Positions 27,823 through 41,622 of a stretch of DNA of 64,000 nucleotides are shown here, one piece after another. Within the stretch, counting starts at the first letter, position 1. Each line of letters starts with the position of its first letter. The DNA comes from Nymphalis io (lineage: Eukaryota > Arthropoda > Insecta > Lepidoptera > Nymphalidae), in assembly GCF_905147045.1 (NCBI RefSeq), contig NC_065911.1:5084001-5148000 (forward strand), in the 5' to 3' direction. The notes under the pieces are model-generated. The model ran no database searches. It was given only the letters and a program-made list of their open reading frames with translations, and was not told the DNA's origin. A program made the position numbers and the translations under genes.

Positions 27823-30190
27823 GTTGTGTTTTAATCTCATCTTATAATTTAATGAACATTTAAAATGATTTATATAATTTAATAGATAATGTAACAGGCC
27901 GATATAACTCAGGACAATTTCCATATAGCTCGCGGTTATACACAGTCGAAGTTAGTTAAGCTGTCAATAGATAAGAAAGTTAAGATGTTGGATTGCTTAA
28001 GTTAGAATTATGTTGATAAGGATTCATTATTATTAAAAACATTTCGCTGTGTGCGGTTTGGTCTGCCACTAGCAACTTTATTATATGCCTTGTCTTGTTG
28101 GCATGTATATTTGTATAAGTTCCAATAAAACAAATCATATGTAAAAACTTATAGCTTCTAACTTTTTATAATAGACTATACGTTTTCTAAGGCTACAAGT
28201 AGTTCATTTTTCGCTTAAAGGATAGGAATTGCGATACAACGGAGTGAAGCTGCTGGCATTCCTGCCACCATTCTACTCCGTCTGTACAATAGCTATTTTT
28301 AATTTATACCGAAGGTATAAAGAATTCTTATGAAAATAAAGTATTTGTTAGTTAGTAATTAAATGTTATACAAAACATGACGTTTTAGGTTCTTATTACA
28401 TACTAGCGATTTCTTCCATGAGAGATTTGTAAATTGAAATCATCTAGTGTTTTGTTATTTGTTTACACTTATAAGTATTTTCATGACTTGGTCAAAGTGA
28501 AATCATCTCATGTCGTATTTACGTTTTGACTAGGAACCCCCAGAAGTATTTACTCGAATTATATGTCAAATATTATACCGAATCGATTTGTTTTGTTATA
28601 TATTGTTTTAACCATGTAGAGATTGCCCGATTCTTTTTTCATATATTGTAATAAAAACTAAATAATAAAAGGTACAACCATTTTTGCTGTTCACGTATTA
28701 ACGTTACTTTACAAAGGCTGGAGAGTTGGTATGTTTAAAAAAAATTAAAAAAAAAAACATATATATTCGATAATTTAAAGTTTATATTGAAAGTGTTTAT
28801 GGTTATGTAAGGCTCAGTAATTCAATTTAGTCAACGCTCATAATAAAAGTTATATAAATCTTTATTAAGCATAGATAAGAGCAATTAACATATTAAAAAA
28901 TAGGTGTACGTAAAGATGAATAAGTACCGATGAAAATATCATAAATAACTAATAGTATAATTACGTAATAATAATAGAAAAATACGAATACTGAAACTTA
29001 ATCCAGATGACGGAGGATACATGCAAAAATAACTTTTATATTGGATGAATCGTAACTAGTAATGATCATAATCGAAAAGCAATAATTTTTAAACAAACTT
29101 ACTGACAATTTTCTATCCGGTGGATGTTACTTTTCCAATTCCGTTATTTATTTTAACTTTCTACAGGTGTTTAATGTCATTAACGAAACGCAAGTAAATT
29201 TAAACCTTATGTCACATAATAATTGAGTCTAAAATAATAAAAGTGAATATTTACGTAATTTTAGTTTACGTTCGTCCAAACATCTGCAGATTCAATATCT
29301 ATGATATATTGAATCGTTTCATTTCTTTATAATAATAATAAACTGATAGACAGAAAATGTTTTTAACCCTCTGGCCCGTGGGCACCAATTAATCAAATGA
29401 AATCAAAATAAACTTATTCAAGTAAGCTATTACAAGTACGTTTGAAGTAACCACGAATCCGTTTAGCCATTTGGGCTTAGTAATTGTAACAACTCTATAA
29501 CATGTCCCATACATATATTATATGAGTGAAACTGCTATTTCAGCAGTTTTAATAGCAGTGCTAGAAAACAACAAATTGCTATTATTTATTCTTAAAGAGA
29601 TCATTCGCAGTTATCAGATAACTTCACTTTCACAAATCTAAATGATTTTAGTATAGTTTAAATAAATAATATACAATAATATACCAATAAGGACTAAAAT
29701 GAATTGCATCTTCAATTCTACCTTGAATTTATAATATCGAACATCTCTTGCAAGTCATTCGTTTTAATCCTGGCTATCGATAAATATTTAATTAGAGCAA
29801 ATGTCTCACTATATTTGCTCCTTGACACATCAACCATAAATAAAAACAGTCAATTTTCAAAATAAGAACACCAGAAATCGAGCTAAGTTTCAGCAACAAA
29901 ATGTAAGTAGAAAAGGCAAAAGTTATTTATCTTCTCGAGGTATAATTAAGTTAGAACGTACCACGAGATTCACTACACCTGATACTTAATCAATGTAACT
30001 CTAAGAGAAGTTTGTAAGTATTAGGGCTTTCAATTTATACACTGAGAGTAAATACCTATATAATCTAATAGTCTTTATTAAACTCGGCCTTTTTAATTAT
30101 ATATTTATTTAGTACCAAAATAAACTTTAAAAAAATATACCAACAACACACAATAGTGACTGAATTTGCAAAAAATCAAGCTTATATATT
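27823..30190. other. AT-rich DNA with one short retrotransposon-like relic
   Basis: Near 29395-29470, 'aatcaaaataaacttattca' resembles the tail of a non-LTR element common in moths and butterflies. Nothing else recognised. Confidence 0.4.
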
Positions 30191-30192
30191 AA

Positions 30193-30440
30193 ACTGGGGC
30201 TTTACCCGCGGCTTCGCTTACGTCATAATTCAAAATTGTTAAGTACAAATTTTCATAGCTTCAAAAATTAAAGATTTTCAAATAAACTTTAAGTACCATT
30301 ATTTTAGGGATTAAATTTTCAAAAATCCTTCCTTTGTGCTAGCCTATAGGGTAAAAGAAACCCGTATGTAAATTTTCATAGTGCTCCACCCAATTAATTT
30401 TTGGTTTCCGTTGATATGTTAGTCAGTTATTATTTTCAAC
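30193..30440 (-). mobile_element. Family G relic
   Basis: Begins with 'tttacccgcggcttcgctta', the family G signature, then decays into AT-rich DNA. Confidence 0.55.
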
Positions 30441-30477
30441 AGATTACAAACTATATGCTTTGAACTTGGAAATTGAC

Positions 30478-30660
30478 GAGCCGGTTGGCGTGGTTGGTAG
30501 ATACCTGCCTTTCACGCCGAAGGTTGTGGGTTCGATTCCCGCCCGGAATAGATATTTGTGTGGATTAACATGTCTGTTTGTCCTGAGTCTGGGTGTAATT
30601 ATCTATATAAGTATGCATTTACAAAAGAAAAGTAGTATATGTAGTATATCAGTTGTCAGT
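30478..30660 (+). mobile_element. Family D tRNA-derived SINE
   Basis: Head 'gagccggttggcgtggttgg' with B-box 'GGTTCGATTCCC', then 'tgtttgtcctgagtctgggt' and 'agtatatcagttgtcag'. It is the same element as the copy at 23395-23585. Confidence 0.88.
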
Positions 30661-30810
30661 TTGTTGTTAAAAAAAATACACAAAAACACGCTCTCAATCT
30701 TTAAGCGCTATTCTGTAAGAAAACACTTCGAATCTCACTTGTAAAATGTTATAAACCGACTTACGCTGATACCGCTATATTCATGCGTGTATCCTTTCAA
30801 TATTATACGT

Positions 30811-30937
30811 ATAAACTTTGTTTAGCGGGTGATTATTTAAACAATGTCTCTTATTCTTTTAAATGTCTAATCAAAAATGTCAGAAAACGCAATCAGAGTT
30901 TAACTAATCAACCTCTTAACAACGTTTATGAGTAAGG
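30811..30937. mobile_element. MITE family H, diverged copy
   Basis: Both arms are recognisable ('tttagcgggtgattatttaa' and 'aacaacgtttatgagtaagg'), with a shortened middle. Confidence 0.7.
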
Positions 30938-32596
30938 TCGTTAATTATTATAATAATCAATATATGTCGCATATTACCTTCTTACATTAAGGGATCCTGT
31001 TTCGTTCTTACAGAATATCTATACGGAAATTTACTCTCAAATAAACTCTTATAAAACTTTATCGACACTGACATCAAAAACATTTTAATCTTTATAAATA
31101 TTTTAAGTTGGTACAGAATTTCACTTTACTTCAACGTGTACCGCAAAACACAAGCGTGTTCACTTTCATTAAGGTACAACAGCGAACCATCGCTTCTCAT
31201 ATTTATTTAATTATATTAATGTATGTTCGAAAACATAATAACAATTTTGCTAGAAACTTCTTTAGAAATTGTACTGATTGAACAAGAACAAATGCTTTAA
31301 GTTTCGTCAAATAATCAAATTGACAATTAAATAACTACTGTATCTACTGATCTACGAGTTACGAGATCAAAATATTTTAAAAATACATTTTCTCAGCATT
31401 TTAACTGTTTTATCTTTTAATCTTTTATAAGAATTTCTTAATATTTTGCTTTTAATAGGGTTAAGTGCTTATAATAATAAAAATAAAGTAGTATTATTAC
31501 TTAGCCATATAATTATTTTTTACTTTAAATTCTTTTCAATCATGCACACTCATGCACACAGACACTCACGCACGCATGCACATATTATGTACATATGTAT
31601 GTATATGTTCATTAAATACTAAACAAGGTATTTGTAGACTAATTTATCGGTGAATATATAATACATTATTATTATTTATCAATAATTAATATCAAATCTC
31701 ATTTTTTAAGATGGTTTCATAAAAATAAAATAACGAAATGGTATCCATAATTTCCTTCAATTTGCAAAATATTCCACGCAGTTTGTATAAGGCATGTCAA
31801 AATAACCTAAAATACAGGCAATGTAATCCGCTTAATGGAATTTTAAGACGCAATCGCTTTTTATTGAGGATGCGTTTATTAAAATATTTCTGTCCGAACA
31901 ATTAAGATGGCTTAATTGATTTGATCAAAATTTTGACCCAGAGTCCGCGAACGGCAAAGCGTAAACATCAAAGAAAAGATAATATCTCGAAGATCCCTCT
32001 TTGAAATTTTGCGAGATTATTACACAATTTATGTAAAACATTTTGGACCATAAGTTTTATATTGTAAGTAAACGTATATATTAATATATGTAATTCGTAA
32101 AACAGATACTCATTAGCACTGTATGAGCTAACAAAATATACTTTAAATATTTTAATATAGTAATTCCTATATAACATTTACCACGAAATATATTTTTTTC
32201 GTGTAAAATTAAAGCGGCCCTTATGGAAATAATTCATGTTTATTTGTGTCAAGAAAACAAATAAACAATAAATTATAACATCTTGTATATCTGTATACAT
32301 GAAATCATCAAATATTATATACCTAAAAATTATGTATTTGGGTAATTATTTCGAAATTAAAAAGGTATTCGTAGCCTCCCAATATTATATTCATAAACAT
32401 ATATATGTCTATACAAAACAAGGCACTTCGTCCGACGAATATTAAAATACATTCTTAGTACGAAAATATTTTCACAAGATATTTACCAAAAAGCTTCTAT
32501 ATGGTAGGCTGAGTTGTGTTCAAACATATTCAGCTTCACTGAAACCGGTTACTTTAACAAAAGAAAATTTTGTTCATACATTTTATAAAATAAGTG
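30938..32596. other. AT-rich DNA, nothing recognised
   Basis: No coding region or repeat family identified. Confidence 0.5.
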
Positions 32597-32705
32597 ACAA
32601 GATGGTCCAATGAATGGAACTTGTAAGTTTCAACTGAAGATCGCGGGTTCAATTATAGGCAAGCATAATTGATTTTTATTTATAATTCATTTCCTGTTAG
32701 CCGTT
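32597..32705 (+). mobile_element. SINE A head relic
   Basis: Diverged 'gacaagatggtccaatgaat', 'cgcgggttcaattataggc' and 'tttataattcattt'. Confidence 0.6.
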
Positions 32706-32799
32706 GAATCAGTACTTTATGAGGCAATACGAGATCCTCACCCAACACTGCAAATCTGTACAATATATCTAAGTACTATACAACTTTCACAAAGCCCTA

Positions 32800-33072
32800 C
32801 CACATATACTGGTGGAAGGGCTTTGTGCAAGCTCGTCTGGGTAACCGCAAAACAGCAATACTTGGTATTTTTGTGTTTCGGTTTGAAGGATAAGTGAGCC
32901 AGTGTAATTGTATTACAAGCACAAGGGACATAATATCTTAGTTCCCAAAGTTGAGGGCGCATTGGTGATGTAAGCGATGGTTAACATTTCTTACAATGCC
33001 AATGTCTATGAGCGTTGGTGACAAAAATACTATCAGGTGGCCCATATGCTCATCCGCCTATCTATAATATAA
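32800..33072 (-). mobile_element. Family B, internally deleted copy
   Basis: Runs from 'ggaagggctttgtgcaagct' to 'atgctcatccgcctatc'. The 'tacctacccag…gaatatctgatga' part is missing. Confidence 0.88.
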
Positions 33073-33339
33073 AAGTGGTAGTTTCTAATTTAACTATCAA
33101 CAAGTATGTGTAATGTCTCTATTTTGAATAAAGTAATTTGATTTGAATAACTTTCACTGGAGTATTACTGTACACTAGGTACAGTGTACACGTAAATCTA
33201 AAATATCGCTAAGCATATAATTATCAATTAAATGTATTAATATGTAACAAAATGTCTAGTTCACACATATATAATATAACAATTATGATAATTAGAGGAA
33301 ATATTAATAATAACGTCAAACTGCATCAAGACCACACTA

Positions 33340-33391
33340 TTTTTAAGTTCAATCTAAATACAAAGTTTTTAAGTTCAATCTAAATCCAAAG
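33340..33391. repeat. 26-bp tandem duplication
   Basis: Units 33340-33365 and 33366-33391 (TTTTTAAGTTCAATCTAAAT then ACAAAG or CCAAAG) differ at one base. Confidence 0.9.
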
Positions 33392-34146
33392 TATACTGGT
33401 ATAGACAAGTTAAGACTAGTATAAATAAAACAAATTACATAAATATTTATATGGTTCCATATTTGAAAGTAAATAAACAGTACTCTTATAGAATCACCAG
33501 ACATCTATCCGTCAGTGTGTTTACTATTAAGCTGTCATATCATTAATCGAATGAATCATATCAATTACGAGCTCGATACGATTAATAGCTATATCACGAT
33601 TAAGTCATACAATAATCAAAAATAAACAAGATCAAATTCCAACTTATTCAATCACAGAATACTTATTCAATCGTTTGGATAAAGTAAATTGATAAGTCGA
33701 CTGTTGCAATAAAAGCGTTATGTAAAATACTGTTTGATTATTCTATATACTCTTTCTTTCTGTTTTTTGATGTTAATATTTTAGTTTATTGCATTTTAGC
33801 CCTTACTTAGATAATAATAAGAACTATTTGAAGTCTATGTCACAGTAGTCAAATTACTGAGCGTAGGTGACACAGAAATAGAGCAAAACCTATTACGTAC
33901 GTTTTTCTTTATACAACGCAAATATGTTCAGACCCTATTCGCTTTTATGTCTCGACCACAGAACACGTAAAGTAAATGTGTAAAGCTAAAAAAACACAAA
34001 TTAAACGTTTTTCTAAAAAGTTTACATTGCCGGGGACAGTGTTATCTAAAATATTTTTTAAATTAAGAATAATGGTGTAAAGAAACACCTGTGTAAATAT
34101 TTAAAAAAAGAAAAATAGATGTACTATAAAAAGTATTAATAAGTAA
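33392..34146. other. AT-rich DNA, nothing recognised
   Basis: No coding region or repeat family identified. Confidence 0.5.
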
Positions 34147-34343
34147 CAGTGCGTTAATACCTCTTTGCTGAGCTATGGTCTCATCTCTTTTTTGAGGCGA
34201 CGGTTAGGAGCCTATTCCACCACGCTGCTCCAAAGCAGGTTTTCGGATGTATATTCGAAAATGTGGCAGATTTTCATTCGATATATGAAGGCTCTTTTCG
34301 ATGTTTCCCTTCAAATAAGCCGAGTCAGAAATGAATTATAAAG
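34147..34343 (-). mobile_element. SINE A, diverged copy
   Basis: Retains 'ttgaggcgacggttaggagc', 'attccaccacgctgctccaa' and 'cgagtcagaaatgaattata'; the head is lost. Confidence 0.78.
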
Positions 34344-34754
34344 ACCCTTATAAAATCCCTTGTATAAATTGTAATAATAACGTAGCTTACAAAGTCTACA
34401 AGTACTAAAACATAAAGGGACTTGTGTAACAAAATAATGCTTGATTTTTGCTTGATTTTATCTACGAAACTACACAAATAAATAAAATTGTAGTGTATGT
34501 CTGTGGTTTTCAAATAACTGTATTTTTTAAAATTCACATGGCTATTTCAAAGTTAGCGAAACCAAAACAGCCATTATTTTTCGTTGGTGTGTCTGGTTGT
34601 TTCATGTTATTTTGAAAACGGATAAAACTTACTAATGCTGATAAATAACTGGATTTCTATAGGGAGTACTCCAAGGACAATTTAGTCTTTCTTCCAACAA
34701 AATCGGTCGCGTTTATCAAATTTTATAAAAAAATAATTATGCATAATATATCGA

Positions 34755-34852
34755 CCTTACGAACCTTATAAACGCTGCCTAGCTGCTGTTTCGTTAAACA
34801 CTGATTCATCCCTTTGTCATTACTTGATTTGACAAGAGGACGTGACATTGTT
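34755..34852. mobile_element. MITE family H, truncated copy
   Basis: Starts 'ccttacgaaccttataaacg', then 'tgtttcgttaaacactgatt' and 'gacattgttaatt'; the second arm is lost. Confidence 0.65.
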
Positions 34853-35419
34853 AATTATTAGTTCAATATAATAACTATAAACTATTCTCATGTTCTTTCG
34901 AAAGGATTAGGTAAAAAGCGTTGTTTTGTTTCCGTTACATTGTGAGGTTTTAGAATTTTTATGATATAAATTGAACGCGGGTGAAACCGCAGCGCAGAGC
35001 TGTTTCATAAAACATTATGAATAAATAATATAGTCCCAACGGCATTAATTTTATAGAACGACTGGGTTTCAGTATTGAAAACTTTAGACTTGCTCAAATT
35101 CATTCGAGAATGAAATTTCAGCGTTGAAATCCCAACTATAAATTCACGGGCTTCTAATACAGAACTAACTTTCAGATTATGCATAAAATAGCGGAGACCT
35201 TTAAATTTGCTCTGAGATTTAGAAGCGGCATGGTATTTTCTATAACTACATATTTATTAAAGTAAAACTTTTTTCCATGACAAGCGTAAAATTTAAGGAT
35301 CAGTTTCGAGTGTAACTTTTCTGGCGTTACGCGTAAATACTCTTCTCTTATTATTCCACTCTTACTTATTCCAAAATAATGTCAAATCTTCTTCTTCAAT
35401 CTAATGTCAAATCTTCCAA
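34853..35419. other. AT-rich DNA with a short family G-like segment
   Basis: 'gaacgcgggtgaaaccgcag' near 34974 resembles family G. Nothing else recognised. Confidence 0.4.
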
Positions 35420-35565
35420 CAGGCTCTTCCAATTTGGTTTAACCGTGTGGGAAAATTTAATCCGGTAGGATTTCTCACGATATTTTCGTTCACCTTCAAA
35501 TACGAGATAAATTATAAATCCACAATCTTCATCTGGGACCTATCGAAACATTGAGCCATTTCGGC
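35420..35565 (-). mobile_element. SINE A, old diverged copy
   Basis: 'tttctcacgatattttcgttcacc', 'gagataaattataaat' and 'ttgagccatttcggctc' align to the head half of family A. Confidence 0.6.
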
Positions 35566-36324
35566 TCTCGCATGACATTTTACGTATATATCAATTTCTA
35601 AGAATGACGTATTTCACCTTGTCGCTTTGAAGTCCGCTGTCAAATATACAATTGTTATTTATTTGATCAGCATTATACGATTAAATAATGGCATTAGTGC
35701 AAATAAAAAGCATCAATAATATATAACAATAATCAGAATAAAAGACATTGAGCATAAATATATAAGTTAAATACAGTTCAAAAGTCACATTTATCTGCTG
35801 GATACCGTAAGCAGCCTGAATTAGCAACATACGTAAACGGCTAATTGTCAACTTTGTGTAATTATGGTCTTTACGTGTGTAATTAACGTACATATATGAC
35901 CATTCGCGTCGCTATACTCCAAAGCTATTTTCCAAAGGCTTGCGACAATAGTAGATAATAGTAGTAGTAGTTCTTTTATATAATTTCATCTACATAATCA
36001 ACGTTAAGGCCCAAGTCTTTATTAAATAGAGGAGCATTCAATTTATTTATTGATTTTCAAAAATCAACTACCCTCAAACATGAGAAAAACCGGCCTAAGA
36101 AACTCAATTAAATATTTTATAAAATGTTATGTGTTTATTATAGCAGATATCATAGTGACCTTATATTTTTTTATTTTGTACACGAACGTGAATTTTACGC
36201 TTGTCGCGTCAATTGCTTAAATTTGAAGCGAGAGTAACTGCACTCTTTGCAGTTACTAATATAATAATATTATATATATACTAAAAACCTTCTCTAGAAC
36301 GCGCTGTGCGTATCTGTATGTACT

Positions 36325-36326
<2 letters not shown>
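35566..36326. other. AT-rich DNA, nothing recognised
   Basis: No coding region or repeat family identified. Confidence 0.5.
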
Positions 36327-36361
<35 letters not shown>

Positions 36362-36426
36362 CAACTAAATTTATATACAAAAATATATATATATATATAT
36401 ATATATTTGTATATAAATTTAGTTGT
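36327..36426. repeat. (TA)n microsatellites with a 66-bp palindrome
   Basis: A (TA)n run at about 36327-36357 precedes a perfect palindromic unit. Arms 36361-36380 (ACAACTAAATTTATATACAA) and 36407-36426 are reverse complements, and the 26-nt centre is itself alternating AT. The whole could extrude as a cruciform. Confidence 0.92.
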
Positions 36427-36929
36427 TCATAAAAAACATATCCACATTGAGTAGTATAGATATAATCACCTGATAAAACTAGCACGCCTTAATATCGTAC
36501 TTTAATGGTACTTGCCAGAATCATTTGTTCAACTTCAACTTCAATTGATACTATTCAAATTATACGAAAAAAAACTTCTTTAATTTATTATCTTACAAAC
36601 TAACTTATCAACAATTTATTAATTGCATGTTTTTTGTTCTATTTAAAATTTTCTCAGTAAAAGAGAAAAACAGAAAGATAATAAACTTTTTAAATGGACC
36701 AGGTATTATATAAATTCGGTCTAGACAAGTTCGAGATTCAGAGATCTGGGTTTTACCAAAATCCATTAAACTATGAAGGTGCAACGATGAACTCTGTAAA
36801 CTGATGATAACAGATGCATAAATTTACATTATATAGTAAGGCGTGATGCGTATTGAAGATATGAACTGCATACAGGTAACACACTCACCACAGCAGTCTG
36901 TGAAAATTCATTTTTCAGGAATTACACGA

Positions 36930-37230
36930 ACCGATTCCTCTTGCCCCCTTTTACTATAGAACGGCCAGGCAAACGCGACCAAAGCGCCATAGGTACACAG
37001 TGGAAATTCCCCGCCTACGTACGAAGCGCTTTGAGTCCACATTCGTCATCATTCGCACTGCGAAACTATGGAATGCTTTACCTGAGTCCGTATTTCCTGA
37101 TAGGTACAATGTTGGTGTCTTCAAATCCAGAGTAAACAGGTTTCTTATAGGCAAGCGTGCTACATCTTAGACCGTGCCGATGCTTAACATCAGGCGAGTC
37201 AACGGTCAAACGCTGGCCTATTAATAGTAA
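36930..37230 (+). pseudogene. 3' end of a non-LTR retrotransposon reverse transcriptase
   Basis: Reading in frame to a stop at about 37170 gives a typical C-terminus: RYTVEIPRLRTKRFESTF, then RTAKLWNALPESVFPDRYNV and VFKSRVNRFLIGKR. The 'LWNxLPxSVFP…FKxRVNR' pattern is characteristic of the tail of jockey/CR1-type ORF2 proteins. Only this tail is present, so the copy is 5' truncated and non-functional. Confidence 0.8.
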
Positions 37231-37234
37231 AAAA

Positions 37235-38057
37235 AAAAATTCACTTCGTACCTCACTCGTGAAATTATGAATAATAATTTGCATACCTATTTTGTGTAAG
37301 TATTGCTATAAGTTATAATTTTTTAGAGTGCATGTCGCTTATCACCTTTTTATATTTCCCGATCGCATTCAGCTATGAGTTTCGAGTTTATCATCACAGC
37401 ATCGAAAATGAGAGTCCAATTGAATACACCATTAAATTCGAAATTCTAAAAACGCAACAATTTTAATCCCATAAAAGCCAAGACTTTTTTACTCTTTTCT
37501 CTCTGAAAATTTTTCAATGCATTAAAGAATCAATAAACAATAATTCATATAAAACAAAAATATACGCGAACAATTGAACCGATGTAAAATGGAAACGTCT
37601 TCAACCGCAGCAGTAATGCGCCAACAGTATGGAAAGTCGGTTAAGGTTTTTATTTTCTTTATGGTGTGCGTTATGCAAGCGCGTGCGCAGCGAGCATTTA
37701 AATAAGCCTATTGTGTCTGTCAATGCGAGATATAACATTCCTGCATAGATATTAACAATGACATATCATTATTATCAATGGGAGTGAAATATAAAGACCG
37801 TTTTCAAGTGAAATAAATAATAATCACCTTGCTTTCTTACCGAAAAGCAATACAAGTTGTTACACGCGAATACTTTTTTTAATAATTTTAACTCAATATT
37901 ATGGTCAAATAAAGCTAAGACTAATTTTTGTCTTCAAATTATTAATCAAAAGTCCAAACTTACAAAGGCCATACTTCAAAAGATACTCAATGATATTGGT
38001 TGCAAATATTTATTTAATAAATAATAACTTGAATTTGTTTCTTTATATATAAATTGG
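37235..38057. other. AT-rich DNA, nothing recognised
   Basis: No coding region or repeat family identified. Confidence 0.5.
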
Positions 38058-38348
38058 CCCGACATGGCCCAGTGGTAAAAACGCGTGAATCTTAACCGAT
38101 GATCGTGGATTCAAACCCGGGCAAGCACCACTCAATTTTCATGTGCTTAATTTGTGATTATAATTCATCTCCTGCTTTACGGTGAAGGAAAACATCGTGA
38201 GGAAACCTGCATGTGTCTGATTTCACTGAAATTCTGCCACACGTGTATTCCGCCAACCAGTACTGGAGCAGCCTAGTGGAATAAGCTCCAAACCTTCTCC
38301 TCAAAAAAGGGAGAGAAGGCCTTTAGTGGGACATTCACAGGCTGTTAC
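38058..38348 (+). mobile_element. SINE A, near full length
   Basis: Head 'gacatggcccagtggtaaaa' and B-box region, through 'gtgggacattcacaggctgt', with a small deletion in the 'gcccagcag' part. Confidence 0.92.
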
Positions 38349-38756
38349 GGATATATACATTGAAAATATAAAACTTATTCAATCATAATACTGCTATGGA
38401 AACTTAACAAAAAGATACATTCAATCTCTAAATGACAATAAGACTTTTTTATCAAACAATATTATAACACAACTTAGTGGCGAAGGCATCCCTTTCGGAG
38501 CCAAGCGTAAAAGAACTACAATAAAATTCCGAATCAATTTCCTTAATGGGAAATTCTCTTAATAAAGCGCAACGCGTTGCGCATCCTGGATAATATAATT
38601 ACTGACCAGACTGAGGCGTGAAAGATAACCATCAGACATTTGCGATGACAGTCGGGACTATTGACTTAATACGTCATTGAGACGCGGATAGAATACCTAA
38701 GTATCGTGATAACTGTACAAATAACATTAATGGATTTTAATTATTTCATAAAGTAC

Positions 38757-38960
38757 TAGCTACCCATCCAGGATTCGCACGGGTAAAATGCTTTCATTTA
38801 TCTAACTTAAAAAAACAAAGACTTTCAGTTACCCCCCCCTCCCCTACTATCCGTTGAAAGTTGAAATTTCCAAAAATGCGAATCAAAGCGAATGCTTACG
38901 TCATGAAAGAAACCTATATTGAAAATTTCAACATTTTAGATATAGTAGTTTTGCTTGTAT
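38757..38960 (-). mobile_element. Family G relic (uncertain)
   Basis: 'actagctacccatccaggat' and 'tcgcacgggtaaaatgc' resemble the end of family G. It contains a C-run (ttacccccccctcccc). Confidence 0.4.
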
Positions 38961-41325
38961 ATTGTTAATCAATCAGGATTTTTTTAAAATAACATATTTT
39001 TTTAGTATATAAAGCGTGATATTTGTGTTTGTTGATACATATCATACCCATAAATGTATACACACACAAGTACTCTCTCTATTCTCTCACTCTCTTAATA
39101 ATATAGAACGGGAAATACGACATGAACGGAAAGAGTTCAAATAACTTGTATAAGAAATAATCTTATATATTAAAGCTTCCCACTAATAATTTAGTGGTGT
39201 CAATACTTAGGCTGGTCTCATAACCTTCGAAACAATTTGACATTCACGGTTAACACCGAACCCAACAAGACACGTCGCCCGAGCAACTTTATATGAGTAT
39301 GTAAATTACTTAGATAACTAAATCAAAATTTCAGCTTAGACGATAACATGACGCGTGTTTCAGTTACGTGGTTACATGAATTAGTTTATCTTTGTTGTTT
39401 TTTTTTAATTTAAAATAACATCTTATGCTTAAAATAAAAAATGTTTCGGATTGAGATGGTAATAAAAAAGGTCTAATTAAAAAATATCACGGAAACTAAT
39501 TTAAAAAAAAAAAATTTAATGTTTTTATCAAGATATTACTGTTAACTATTATCATATAACAATGATATATAACACGTTTTGGTTCACAAATGTGTGTGTG
39601 TGTGCATTAAATACGACGAAACGACGAGAGAGATGGGGCGCAGAACTCTTTAAAAAAGATATTTTTAGTGTCCCAACCAGGGTTTAAAACCTTGGTACCT
39701 TTAGTCTCATCAGCGGGGCACAAAACAAGTGTGGCTTTGAAATCGTTTAACGGTTTACTTGGACGGTAATAATCAAATATCATTCAAGCGTCGTCAGTTT
39801 TTATATAAAAAACGCGAAGTCTTTAATTTTTTGTGAAGAACTTGATCGTAAACGACAAAAACCAATCCCGCTTATTTTAGCAAATTATTTACGAATTATA
39901 CCTTGAAGACAAATTCAGCATTATTATTATAACTGTTCAAAGTATTATAAAAACGTAATTTATTTACTATTATTTTAATTATATATCATATATCAATGGA
40001 GTCAAAATTATAAAAAAATGCAAATGTTGCATTAGACTTGAAACGAAGTTAATATTTTATTGAAATAATTTATATTAAAGAAAACCAATAAATAAATATG
40101 GAGTGAAAAAATAGAGGTATTTTTCTTATTACTATCATAACAAACATACATATAGCAACAAAGCACATAGTATACAATACACGCCACGCAACCAAAAGAA
40201 AAGGCATCTTGTCGTTTGTCGTCACGGCATCCGAACGAGCTCACCTTCAAAGAGACGCCAACAGACGTTTCCCATCAATAATACAGAAACTCAAACTGAA
40301 AGCATAATAAGTCTCTTTCCATGTTGGGCTTACAAAATCAAGTTAGGATTGAAGACTCTCGGATTGGCGCATCCCTAATGCATAGAACATTAAAATTCAC
40401 GTAGCATGCACGAATCTAACTTTAGTCGCCCATACACTTGTTATCCAAGTATTCAAATAAATCTTCGGATGCAACGCTAGCCGCATTTCTACTGAAGAAA
40501 CATTTCGGTGCGAATAATTTAAAACTTTTGACGCTAGAAATATAAGAGCACGTTTATAATTAGAGTACCTTTTTTTATCAAGAGTTAACCGATGCACAAT
40601 TGGACTAAGTATTCCGAATATGAGAACACTTAGAATATTCCTTGCCAATAATAAGATAATAAAAGACGTTAATCAAGAAAGAACATGTATATCTACATAC
40701 ATTATACATACATACATAGATTTACATGACGATGAGACTATAATATGATGTTGATTTGTTTGAGATATATTGCAGAGAAATAAGTCGTACTTTCATTATT
40801 ATAGTGGATACACGACAGTAGGAATGACATCAACACTACAGCGTGTTCCAATCGAAGGAGTAAATCGTACGTAGAGTAAATAAACAAATCTTATATTTAC
40901 ACATGCCATGCGATTTGCTAACAGCTCTGTTATATTATACACTATATACAGTTTTAATTAATATATATTTATTTTTAAAACAACACTATTCTACTATAAC
41001 TAAATAACTACATTTAAATTTTACTTCTAATTTGGTCGAATATTAACTATAATTTTGTTCTCTTCTTGGCTATCTTTATGGACCATTTTCTTCATTAGCT
41101 TGATAGAATATAACTTCTTCGTATTTGTCTTTATTATTTCACTAGTTTCGACTACTGGCAGAATAGTGGTAACATGAGCTGTAGCAACGACAAAAACTAG
41201 ATTTATTTGTATAATAATGCAATATAAAACATTGTAACTCTGTAATTATATGCGTAATTAATTAAATCAAAATATAATTAATATTAAATTAACGTCTTTT
41301 ATTTTGAGGTTAACCAAATAATATT
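38961..41325. other. AT-rich DNA with a family E relic
   Basis: About 39050-39145 resembles the body of family E ('cacacaagtactctctctat', 'gaacggaaagagttcaa'), and 39660-39720 resembles a decayed tRNA-like end. A short GT run lies at 39590-39604. About 40200-40650 is less AT-rich, but no gene can be supported. Confidence 0.4.
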
Positions 41326-41622
41326 TTTTTTTTTTATAGATTAGGAAGGCGGACGAGCATATGGGCCACCTGATGGTAAGTGGTCACCAACGCTCTTAGA
41401 CATTGGCATTGTAAGAAATGTCAACCATCGCTTACATATCCAATGCGCCACCAACCTTGGGAACTAAGATTTTATGTCCCTTGTGCCTGTAATCACACTG
41501 GCTCACTCACCCTTCAAACCGGAACACAACAATATCAAGTATTGCTGTTTTGCGGTAGAATATCTGATGAGTGGGTGGTACCTACCCAGACGAGCTTGCA
41601 CAAAGCCCTACCACCAGTAAAA
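41326..41622 (+). mobile_element. Family B, full length
   Basis: T-run then 'aggaaggcggacgagcatat' through 'gtggtacctacccagacgag' to 'accaccagtaaaa'. A well-preserved copy. Confidence 0.93.

Noticed and set aside
40032..40250. Minus-strand frame near a strong donor-like AAG|GTGAGC
   Set aside because: The upstream frame gives only a ten-residue start in the wrong phase for p120ctn exon 1, and no other partner exon was found.
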